Under the pieces are notes generated by a model that worked only from the letters and a program-made list of their open reading frames with translations, was not told the DNA's origin and did not search any database. 64,000 bases of DNA from CAWKAV01 sp963847735 (GTDB taxonomy: Bacteria; Desulfobacterota; Desulfuromonadia; Desulfuromonadales; BM103). Shown here piece by piece: positions 55,101 through 62,534 of this stretch. Made by a program: the position numbers and the translations under genes. Every line of letters begins with the position of its first letter. Within the stretch, counting starts at the first letter, position 1. The stretch spans positions 1 to 64,000 of the forward strand of contig CAWKAV010000028.1 of the NCBI GenBank assembly GCA_963847735.1. Reading direction: 5' to 3'.

Positions 55101-56016
55101 AAACGCTCACCTCAGACACAAGTTGATCAATTGTCTGTAAAGCTTTATCCAGGTCAGAGTAGGTCAGGTCAAAACAGTGTACGGCATCCATAAGAGTACA
55201 CATTGTCTCATAACCTGTTTGCGATAGCAGGCTGTAATTAAACGAATGCAATCCGGCAAACATGAAACTCTCAGTCTTGGGTTTCTTCTTCATTACAAGC
55301 TTCGATCCAACTGAATATTTTGAGAAAATCATCACGCGCGCGGGTATTAACTCCTGATCATGACTGTCTGGGGACAGGTCAGCTTTCATGTGCGCCACGG
55401 TGCCCTTATGGGTGTCAACTGATTCCGGGCCAAACAACGCGCTGGAGTCAAAGCTCTTGATGATTGCGATGGATTCGTTTTTCAGGCTGATGGGGCGGCA
55501 CAGCGGTGCCAAACTGTTGGTTCCGAGAGGGATCAGCGCATGTTCATCGGATAGTACACGCCAGCCAGACAAGCACAGGGCTGCACAAAGAGTGCTTTTG
55601 CCGGCACCGGGCAGTCCTGGCAAAATGAGACCGACGCCGTTTTTCGAGACCACCGCAGCGTGCAATTTCAGGAATTCATTTGGGCGGGTTGACACGCACC
55701 AGTTCATTCCCCATTCCAAAAAAGCATAGGCGTGCTGCGCGTCGATGCGGTTGAAAGGCCGGTGGCCATCGGAGTAAAAATCGATTTTTTTGCGCCACTT
55801 TTGTATCAAATCAGCGGGCCGTAGGGAAATGTGGTAATCAGAAAAGCTTTCGGTGGGCAAAGTCTGAAAATCAGCATAAAGCTTTCTCAGACCATCAAAA
55901 AGGACAGATTCCCGGCTCTGAATGCGATATGCAAAGGGCCCGGCCTTTAGCCGCAACTCGCCTTTAGCCAGGGCGTGTATTGCCTCTGCATCGGACAGGT
56001 CTTTCAGTCGTGGCAT
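55069..56016 (-). CDS. HPr kinase-related protein (HprK-related kinase A)
   Basis: A 315-residue protein with the C-terminal fold of HPr kinase/phosphorylase: Walker A GLPGAGKST (134-142) after LKLHAAVVSKNGVGLIL, then SDEHALIPL, where HprK has its catalytic acidic pair. It lacks the normal HprK N-terminal domain; instead the first 110 residues are unique. It starts at ATG 56016, directly after the PqqD-like stop at 56017. This is the HPr-rel-A arrangement seen mostly in exosortase-bearing bacteria, consistent with xrtA in this window. The phosphorylated target is unknown; related kinases modify lasso peptides. Confidence 0.85.
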   Translation of the reverse strand: MPRLKDLSDAEAIHALAKGELRLKAGPFAYRIQSRESVLFDGLRKLYADFQTLPTESFSDYHISLRPADLIQKWRKKIDFYSDGHRPFNRIDAQHAYAFLEWGMNWCVSTRPNEFLKLHAAVVSKNGVGLILPGLPGAGKSTLCAALCLSGWRVLSDEHALIPLGTNSLAPLCRPISLKNESIAIIKSFDSSALFGPESVDTHKGTVAHMKADLSPDSHDQELIPARVMIFSKYSVGSKLVMKKKPKTESFMFAGLHSFNYSLLSQTGYETMCTLMDAVHCFDLTYSDLDKALQTIDQLVSEVSVFETTAADSTQ

Positions 56017-56286
56017 TTAGACGACTTCTATTAAATCAAAAGATTGCAGTTCTTGAATCAGTGTGTCCACCAGTTTTTCTACCTCCGGTTCAGAGACATT
56101 TTCCACCTGGCCCGCAACACGATCCCGCAACTGTACAGTCGTTAGGGAGCTAGCAGCCAATTCCCCCAACAGCCAGGCGGCTACTTCATTGACCAGGTGC
56201 GTTGTGCCACTACCGGGGTCGAAATAAACAACCAGACCTTCACCGGCGTCGTAGGTCATTCCCTGTGAACATGTTCGCCATTTCAT
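56017..56286 (-). CDS. PqqD-like peptide chaperone, HPr-rel-A system
   Basis: An 89-residue PqqD/RRE-type domain: YDAGEGLVVYFDPGSGTTHLVNEVAAWLLGEL, then a helical C-terminus (VEKLVDTLIQELQSFDLIEVV). Such domains bind leader peptides of ribosomally made, modified peptides and deliver them to modifying enzymes. It begins the kinase/nucleotidyltransferase operon and ends one base before the kinase start. The substrate may be the small protein encoded just upstream at 56442-56783; this is inference from position. Confidence 0.85.
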   Translation of the reverse strand: MKWRTCSQGMTYDAGEGLVVYFDPGSGTTHLVNEVAAWLLGELAASSLTTVQLRDRVAGQVENVSEPEVEKLVDTLIQELQSFDLIEVV

Positions 56287-56441
56287 CGGACATCCTGCAG
56301 GATTGAAGAAGTGGGGTTACTCAGTTTGATGAAAAACCGGTCCCTAGTGAATTTAAGAAAGAAGTCTTTTGTACGGGAGAGTTGTGCGCATAACGACCCT
56401 GTAAGGAACCATCAGGACTCATCATCGCGGCCTTAACGAGT

Positions 56442-56783
56442 TTATCTTTTTTTCCTGGTTTTTTTTGTGTTGTAAGTGAAAATCGTCGTTGGATCAGGCT
56501 CAGGCACAACAGTGTTGTAATTATCATAATTCTCAGTAGTTTCAGTCGTTTGTGAGGTACCGGTGGAAGCATTGGGATCGGCGGACATTAACAAATTTGT
56601 CGAAATACCACTAGCAACCCCCCCCCATGCGTTTCGGTTACTCAGGGTCAGAAGAACAGCACTTCCAATCAACGCATTGCGCGTAAATTTGCGGCGCGAA
56701 GTCCCTTTGCCTTTGTCATCCACAGGCACCAGATCCTCATCACTTTTGGCCATTATTTGTTCAGGATGTTTTTTGGTGTCCAT
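56442..56783 (-). CDS. Small Tat-signal protein, candidate substrate of the HPr-rel-A cassette
   Basis: A 113-residue protein. A polar N-terminus is followed by a twin-arginine signal, Arg30-Arg31 in SRRKFTRNALIG, a hydrophobic core SAVLLTLS and a likely cleavage after NAWG near residue 54. The mature part of about 59 residues is Thr/Asn/Asp-rich (NASTGTSQTTETTENYDNYN), then VVPEPDPTTIFTY and a basic end KKTRKKR. There is a PEP tripeptide but no membrane helix after it, so it is not a PEP-CTERM protein. It lies 155 bases before the PqqD-like gene on the same strand. No family is recognised. Confidence 0.68.
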   Translation of the reverse strand: MDTKKHPEQIMAKSDEDLVPVDDKGKGTSRRKFTRNALIGSAVLLTLSNRNAWGGVASGISTNLLMSADPNASTGTSQTTETTENYDNYNTVVPEPDPTTIFTYNTKKTRKKR

Positions 56784-57154
56784 GCTGTCTATCTCTCACT
56801 TCTCTGATTCACAAATATATCATTCAGCGACATGATAACATCTAAACTGCAATACATCCAGTTACACCACCATCTCCCTGTACAGGATATGGTAACGTCT
56901 AGCGTAACATAAGCAAATTACATACCTGTTTTCAAATGCCTGAAATAACAGTTAGTTGCGCTGCCAAAGAATAAAATTTTAGATAAATTACCAACGGCCA
57001 ATCAAACTGTAAAGTTTCCTGACACGTGATACCACGTGCACCATGAAAATTGGGAAATTTATCATTCCTTTTGTTGCACTGACTATTTTGCGAGATAAAT
57101 TTGAGAAACATCTATAAGTAATTCAATATTTCTTGTTTTTATAAAAATATTAGG
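56784..57154. other. A/T-rich divergent spacer with two CACGTG palindromes
   Basis: This 371-base stretch separates the minus-strand cassette from the plus-strand adhesin locus. It holds no convincing gene. The hexamer CACGTG occurs at 57023-57028 and 57033-57038, ten bases apart (one helix turn), a possible regulator site. Confidence 0.4.
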
Positions 57155-57183
57155 TTGACATGAAAAAAGCTTCTGATTAAATA
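57155..57183 (+). promoter_or_regulatory. Sigma70-type promoter of the riboswitch-adhesin operon
   Basis: TTGACA at 57155-57160, a 17-base spacer and TAAATA at 57178-57183. Start of transcription near 57190 coincides with the 5' end of the riboswitch, supporting both calls. Confidence 0.75.
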
Positions 57184-57191
57184 ATTTATAT

Positions 57192-57276
57192 AAGACAAAG
57201 CCAAACCTGTTGTGAGGCAGGGGCGGAAAGTCACGGGTCTTCTCCTCTTTTCCTTCTACAAGATAGCCGGGCTGCC
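57192..57276 (+). promoter_or_regulatory. GEMM-I cyclic di-GMP-type riboswitch aptamer
   Basis: The stretch follows the GEMM-I plan: CAAACC, then hairpin CCTGTT-GTGA-GGCAGG with a GNRA tetraloop, the joining GGAAAGTCACGGGTC, a variable pyrimidine-rich arm, and the 3' side GATAGCCGGGCTGCC, containing the tetraloop receptor and the cytosine equivalent to Vc2 C92. It begins at the predicted transcription start. Its 3' end is the left arm of a strong terminator, so ligand binding would block termination and raise expression of the adhesin genes. The base equivalent to G20 reads C because of one extra C (GCCAAACC instead of GCAAACC). Confidence 0.85.
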
Positions 57277-57310
57277 AAATGTATGATTTTGGCAGCCCGG
57301 TTTTGTTTCT
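57267..57310 (+). terminator. Riboswitch expression platform, Rho-independent terminator
   Basis: Left arm CCGGGCTGCCAAA (57267-57279), seven-base loop, right arm TTTGGCAGCCCGG (57288-57300), then TTTTGTTTCT. The left arm overlaps the aptamer's 3' side, so folding of the aptamer and of the terminator exclude each other. About 210 bases of leader follow before the adhesin ATG. Confidence 0.88.
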
Positions 57311-57519
57311 CTGACATCGACTTTGTTGACTCAATAGACATTTTACAGATCGTTAACTTTTTTGTAACTGTTAAGAAGTCCTTTACGGCAAACAGGGATT
57401 GGAGTGTGCAGCCAACGAATGGATAGAAATCTGGTGCGCGCGCAACCTACCAAATCACGATAATGGACATCAGCATCGTTAGAAAAGTCTTTTGAGTAAG
57501 GGAATAAAGGGGGATAATA

Positions 57520-60500
57520 ATGATCCGTCGTTTGTTTTTTTCCCGCACGATCCTGAAAATCTTTACATGTACCCAGATTTTCTGCCTTGCAGTGATTCTT
57601 TCCTCCCCCCCAGGTGGATACGCAGAAATAACCCTTGATGGTTCTCTTGGTCCGAAAAAAACTTTATCAGGGCCTAACTATGTGATTGATGCCGGTGACG
57701 GAACCCTGGTCAATCAGAGCAATCTTTTTCACAGTTTTGGCTATTTCAATATTGGAACGAATGAAAGTGCCACGTTTAACGGCCCGGATACAATCAACTC
57801 GATTATTGGTCGTGTTACAGGGGGAGGTCAATCATCGATTGATGGGGTTCTCAAATCAACTATTCCAGGCGCTGATTTGTTCCTGATTAACCCTGATGGA
57901 TTTGTTTTTGGACCTGAGGCAAGTCTTGATGTGAAGGGCTCTTTTCACGTGAGTACGGCCGATTACCTTCGTTTGGAAGGTGCGGAAAAAGGTGTTTTCT
58001 ACGCCGATTTGAATCGGGACAGTATCCTTACCGTATCTACTCCAGCTGCTTTTGGTTTTTTGAGTGACCAACCAGCAGGGATTTCTGTGAATCAAAGTGC
58101 CTTGCAGGTGCCGGAAGGACAGAGTCTTTCATTGGTGGGGGGGGATGTTGAAATTACAGGCTCCGAAATTTCTAGCACTGACTTTCTGTTGGCACCGGGC
58201 GGAAGGATTAATCTTGCAAGTGTATCGTCCCTTGGAGAAGCCAGGCTCAACACCCCCGGTATGGCTCCTGATCTCGCTGTTGATGCATTCGTCGAACTTG
58301 GCAATATCAATCTCTCCCAAGCATTTATAGATGCGGGAGGGAATGGCGGAGGGACCGTTATTATCCGTGGGGGGCAGTTTGTGATGGATAACTCTTCTGT
58401 CTATGCCAGCACCAAGGGTCAGGTAGGTAGCAATCTTACTGGAGTTGGTGTCGATATCCTGAGTACTGGCAATGTTACGCTGGATAATTACTCATTCATT
58501 GGAACAAATATTTTTAGCGGAGTGCCTGATGATTCGGGTGGCATTCGCATTACGGCCGATCATCTGAGAGTAAACAATTCGCAGATTCAATCTAATGCTT
58601 TTGGTGGCACATCGACGATCCCGGCCAGTTCTGGAAGTAGTGGTGACATTGAGATAAATACCAATACCCTGCTTATAGAAAATCTGGGTGCTGTCTTTAG
58701 CGGGACAGGCGGCACTGGTGAAAGTGGTGACATTTACATAAACACTGGCGGTCTGGAAGTGCGGGACGGCGGGTATGTCTTTAGCAGTGCTTTTGCTGGT
58801 ACAGGGAATGGTGGTGATATTGAGGTTAATGCAGATCACATCCTTCTTTCTAACGAAAACCAACCGGCAAGAGTGACCGGACTGTTGACACAGACATACT
58901 GGCCTGGAATAGGGAAGAGTGGCGATGTGTCAATTAGTGCAAAGAGCTTGGACATATATCCTGGGGCCCAAATTTCGGCAGCCACTTTCTATCTTGGCCA
59001 AGCTGGGAACGTTCAGGTCGCTGTTGATGGTGACGTCTATATCGAAGGGACAAAGGAGCGGCTTCCCAACGGCAATCCAATTAACACCGGGATATTCGAT
59101 AATACCTTCTGGTCTGCCGACGGTGGAAACCTTGATTTCAGTGCGAAGAGCCTGGAAATGACAACGGCTGCGGGAATTCAAGTCGTTACATTATCTTTTG
59201 GTAATGCTGGAATTGCCTCCCTGGATGTAGGGGATCTGTCTATCAAAGATGGTTCGTACATCAGTTCGAACGGCTTTTACGGTACAGGAGGAAATGCTGG
59301 TGGCGTCATAATAGAGGCGGACAACATTCTGATCTCCGGACCAGCAATTTCAAATGACCCATTTGGTTCAGACGCTACCGGCATTAGCACATCTTCAGGA
59401 GAACTTGGTGGCACAGGTGGCAATATAGACATCACGACAGGCACACTGAGTCTGACAAACAGGTCGATTATTACCTCAATTTCACGAGGGCCTGGTGAAG
59501 GTGGTGAAATAAAAATTGAAGCCGAGAGTATGGAAGTACTAAATGGCGCCCAAATCAATGCCAGCGCTGCCGGCTCTGGAGATGGTGGTGTCATAGAAAT
59601 TGAAGCAGGGAGTGTGCTTGTCTCTGGTGTCCATCCGGAAACATATTTAGATGAAACGATTGGCGGCTCAACTCTGGCAATTTCAGCGATAGCTTCACAA
59701 GCCCTTCAAAACGGTGGAAGTGGAGGCAAGATCATCGTCAAGGCAGATTCACTGGAGCTAAATGATTCTGGTCGCTTGACTACAGAGACTTATGGAGCTG
59801 GGAACGCTGGTGATGTAGAAGTCTTCGCTGACAACGTTTTAATCTCTGGATCAAATCCTATACTGGAAGATTTTTTGGCAAACTCTGGAGAGGACAGTCG
59901 ATATGCAGGTGCCGGAATTTTTGCGAACACTGATGGTTTCCTGATTGGTGATCAAGCCACAGGCAATGGTGGCTATATTGATATTAACACTGGAACCCTT
60001 CACATGAGTGACAGGGGACAAATCTCTGGCACGACAAGCACTCCGGGTGATGGCGGAGGGCTGAATGTAGCTGCAAGGAATATCGAACTGTACAATAAAT
60101 CACTTATTTCATTAGCAAGTTTCAGGGAAGGCGATGCCGGTGACATTTACCTTGGTGCTACGAAAAACTTTTTGATGCGGGATAGTGCAGTCACCACTGA
60201 ATCTATTGCGGCCGATGGTGGCAATATCAAGATTGATAGCCAGTATATGGTTTACCTTTTTAATAGCGAGATCACCTCTAGCGTTGGCGGCGGGCCGGAA
60301 ACGACCGGCGGCAATATCAACATTGACCCGAAATTCGTGGTTTTGAACCAAAGCCGAATCGTTGCTAATGCCTTTGCAGGAACGGGCGGCAATATCATGA
60401 TCGGGGCCGACACCTTCCTCACCGACCCGCAAAGCATCGTCGATGCCTCGTCGCAGCTTGGTGTCAGCGGCACGGTCGATATTCAGGCGCCGATCAAGAA

Positions 60501-60675
60501 CATCAGCGGACTGGTGAACCCGCTCAGCTCCGAGTTCACCAGCGCTTCCGCATTATTGAAGGAACGCTGTATCGCCCGGCTACGCGAGGGGGGAAAGTAC
60601 AGCAGCTTTGTGGTTGGTGGTCGTGACGGCCTTCCCATAGAGCCTGGCAACCTTCTGCCAAGCACGATTTTTTGA
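57520..60675 (+). CDS. Two-partner secretion exoprotein (filamentous haemagglutinin-type adhesin, TpsA)
   Basis: A 1051-residue secreted beta-helix protein. Signal peptide 1-35 (ending GGYA), then the TPS secretion domain with LDGSLGPKKTLSGPNYVID, NIGTNESATFNGPD and NPDGFVFG (124-131, the NPNG-type motif). The rest is built of Gly/Asn-rich repeats rich in GGxIxI(x)T, such as GGNIDITTGTLSL and GSGGKIIVKADSLEL, typical of a right-handed beta helix. The C-terminus ERCIARLREGGKYSSFVVGGRDGLP is the conserved end of this subclass. It should be exported by Sec and then by the TpsB at 60738. Controlled by the riboswitch upstream. Frame intact. Confidence 0.93.
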   Translation: MIRRLFFSRTILKIFTCTQIFCLAVILSSPPGGYAEITLDGSLGPKKTLSGPNYVIDAGDGTLVNQSNLFHSFGYFNIGTNESATFNGPDTINSIIGRVTGGGQSSIDGVLKSTIPGADLFLINPDGFVFGPEASLDVKGSFHVSTADYLRLEGAEKGVFYADLNRDSILTVSTPAAFGFLSDQPAGISVNQSALQVPEGQSLSLVGGDVEITGSEISSTDFLLAPGGRINLASVSSLGEARLNTPGMAPDLAVDAFVELGNINLSQAFIDAGGNGGGTVIIRGGQFVMDNSSVYASTKGQVGSNLTGVGVDILSTGNVTLDNYSFIGTNIFSGVPDDSGGIRITADHLRVNNSQIQSNAFGGTSTIPASSGSSGDIEINTNTLLIENLGAVFSGTGGTGESGDIYINTGGLEVRDGGYVFSSAFAGTGNGGDIEVNADHILLSNENQPARVTGLLTQTYWPGIGKSGDVSISAKSLDIYPGAQISAATFYLGQAGNVQVAVDGDVYIEGTKERLPNGNPINTGIFDNTFWSADGGNLDFSAKSLEMTTAAGIQVVTLSFGNAGIASLDVGDLSIKDGSYISSNGFYGTGGNAGGVIIEADNILISGPAISNDPFGSDATGISTSSGELGGTGGNIDITTGTLSLTNRSIITSISRGPGEGGEIKIEAESMEVLNGAQINASAAGSGDGGVIEIEAGSVLVSGVHPETYLDETIGGSTLAISAIASQALQNGGSGGKIIVKADSLELNDSGRLTTETYGAGNAGDVEVFADNVLISGSNPILEDFLANSGEDSRYAGAGIFANTDGFLIGDQATGNGGYIDINTGTLHMSDRGQISGTTSTPGDGGGLNVAARNIELYNKSLISLASFREGDAGDIYLGATKNFLMRDSAVTTESIAADGGNIKIDSQYMVYLFNSEITSSVGGGPETTGGNINIDPKFVVLNQSRIVANAFAGTGGNIMIGADTFLTDPQSIVDASSQLGVSGTVDIQAPIKNISGLVNPLSSEFTSASALLKERCIARLREGGKYSSFVVGGRDGLPIEPGNLLPSTIF

Positions 60676-60737
60676 AGTCGGGAAGGATACCTTAATCCGT
60701 CCCATTAATCCGGTCTGACCATTCATCGGGGGATACC

Positions 60738-62504
60738 ATGTCATTGTCTGGAATACAGCAGTGTCCCGGAACCAGTCCAGTTTTTCGCATCATTCCCGCT
60801 CTGTTGGCATTTGCTGGTGTCGTAATGACAGTCTCGCCTGCGTTTTGTCAGACGTCGACCCTTGACTACTCAGGCCGAATCGGCGAGAAACGCCCTGAAC
60901 TGCTCGAGCGGCGGCCCGCCGAATCACAACCCGGCATTACCCTTCCAGCACCTCCAATTCCTCCAGCGCAAGGTTTCCAGGAATCGGTCATCAAAGGTGC
61001 TTTTGTTCGCAAAATCAACGTTGTTGGTTCAACGGTTTTTACTCAGGAGGAGATCGATGCGGTCACTGCACCGTATGAAAACCAGTCACTTTCCATGGAA
61101 GACCTGGAATCTCTCCGCCGTAATCTGACCCTGCTTTACGTTAACAAAGGTTTTATAAATTCCGGGGTAATAATCCCCGATCAGACAATAGTTGACGGCG
61201 TGGTCAAACTGCAGATTGTGGAAGGCAGTCTCTCTACCATCAGCGTCGAAGGCAATAGGAAATTTGTCGATTCATACCTGCAGGAACGGATCGCTCTGGG
61301 CGCTGGAATTCCTCTGAATCTTGCCCCGCTTCAGGACCGTCTTCAGTTGCTTCAGCAGGACCAGCGGATCCAGAGGATTCAGGCAGAACTCAGGCCTGGT
61401 GCACAACCCGGTGAGGCGGACCTGAAGGTGAGGGTTGAGGAAAAGCCGCCGATTTCGATATGGCTGTCTTTTAACAACTACCAGTCACCGTCTGTCGGCG
61501 AAGAACGGGGCATTGCAACGCTCGAACACCAGAACCTGACAGGTCATGGCGATGTATTCAGTTTTACTTACGGGACGTCCGAAGGTCTCAAACCGTTGAT
61601 AGATACCTGGTATTCCGTTCCGATCAACGCCTACGACACCACACTGCAGTTCCGATACCGGCAGAGTGAGCAAGACGTGGTCGATGATGTGTTCGATCCG
61701 CTCGACATTGTCAGTAAGGAGAAGAGCTTTGAGTTGACCCTGCGTCATCCTTTCTACCGTTCCCTCACTCAGGAGTTTGCCCTGTCCTTGTCTCTCGGCA
61801 AGGAGAGAAACAAGAATTACCTTTTAGGGGACTCGTTTTCATTCTCACCTGGTGAGGAAAAAGGCCAGTCCAAGGTGACCCCGCTGCGCTTTGGACAGGA
61901 ATGGACCTATAGAACCCAAAGGCAGGTTATCGCGGTTCGCTCGCGTTTCACTGTCGGTCTAGATGCTTTCGATGCGACCATCCATGACGACTCGGATATT
62001 CCCGATGGCAAGTTTTTAGCGTGGCTGGGTCAGCTGCAATATGCGCGCATCCTTGATCTCTGGGATATCCAGTTGCTTGCCCGGGCAGATATCCAGCGCA
62101 GCAACGACCCTCTGCTCCCCATCGAACAAATGGGCATAGGCGGGAGATACTCGGTCCGTGGTTACCGCGAGAATCAGATGGTTGCAGACCAGGCATTCAT
62201 TGCTTCAGTGGAAACCAGGATCCCGCTAGTCGAGAATATGAGGTGGGCCGACTACCTACAGTTCTGTCAGTTCGTGGATTACGGCAAAGGCAGCAATGTA
62301 GAGCTACCGGACCCATCACCTTCCGACATTTCCAGCGTTGGCGTTGGCCTCCGGTGGGGAGCATCATTTATCAAGTTGCCCTTCGAACTGCGGGGTGACG
62401 CCGAAATCTACTGGGGGTACCAGCTACGGGACGTTGAAGACCTCAACGAGGGGCTCCAGGATGAAGGAATACACTACCAGCTGGCCGTCACCGGATACTT
62501 CTAG
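60738..62504 (+). CDS. Two-partner secretion outer-membrane transporter (ShlB/FhaC family, TpsB)
   Basis: A 588-residue outer-membrane protein. A signal peptide (about residues 1-37, ending SPAFC/Q) is followed by a Pro-rich linker, two POTRA domains (IKGAFVRKINVVGSTVFTQEEI and VVKLQIVEGSLSTISVEGN) and a 16-strand beta-barrel. The motif YSVRGYREN near residue 471 is the VRGY tetrad of the lid loop in FhaC. The end LAVTGYF with terminal Phe is the usual BAM signal. It follows tpsA by 62 bases and exports that protein. Confidence 0.94.
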   Translation: MSLSGIQQCPGTSPVFRIIPALLAFAGVVMTVSPAFCQTSTLDYSGRIGEKRPELLERRPAESQPGITLPAPPIPPAQGFQESVIKGAFVRKINVVGSTVFTQEEIDAVTAPYENQSLSMEDLESLRRNLTLLYVNKGFINSGVIIPDQTIVDGVVKLQIVEGSLSTISVEGNRKFVDSYLQERIALGAGIPLNLAPLQDRLQLLQQDQRIQRIQAELRPGAQPGEADLKVRVEEKPPISIWLSFNNYQSPSVGEERGIATLEHQNLTGHGDVFSFTYGTSEGLKPLIDTWYSVPINAYDTTLQFRYRQSEQDVVDDVFDPLDIVSKEKSFELTLRHPFYRSLTQEFALSLSLGKERNKNYLLGDSFSFSPGEEKGQSKVTPLRFGQEWTYRTQRQVIAVRSRFTVGLDAFDATIHDDSDIPDGKFLAWLGQLQYARILDLWDIQLLARADIQRSNDPLLPIEQMGIGGRYSVRGYRENQMVADQAFIASVETRIPLVENMRWADYLQFCQFVDYGKGSNVELPDPSPSDISSVGVGLRWGASFIKLPFELRGDAEIYWGYQLRDVEDLNEGLQDEGIHYQLAVTGYF

Positions 62505-62534
62505 GCCATGGTCTCCGAAAAGAGGGGTATTGAC

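Noticed and set aside
56442..56783. Possible PEP-CTERM protein because of VVPEPD near the C-terminus
   Set aside because: No hydrophobic helix follows the PEP; the end is short and polar-basic, and the export signal is of Tat type.
57083..57334. Minus-strand 83-codon open frame
   Set aside because: It covers the promoter, riboswitch and terminator in antisense and has no ribosome site or family.
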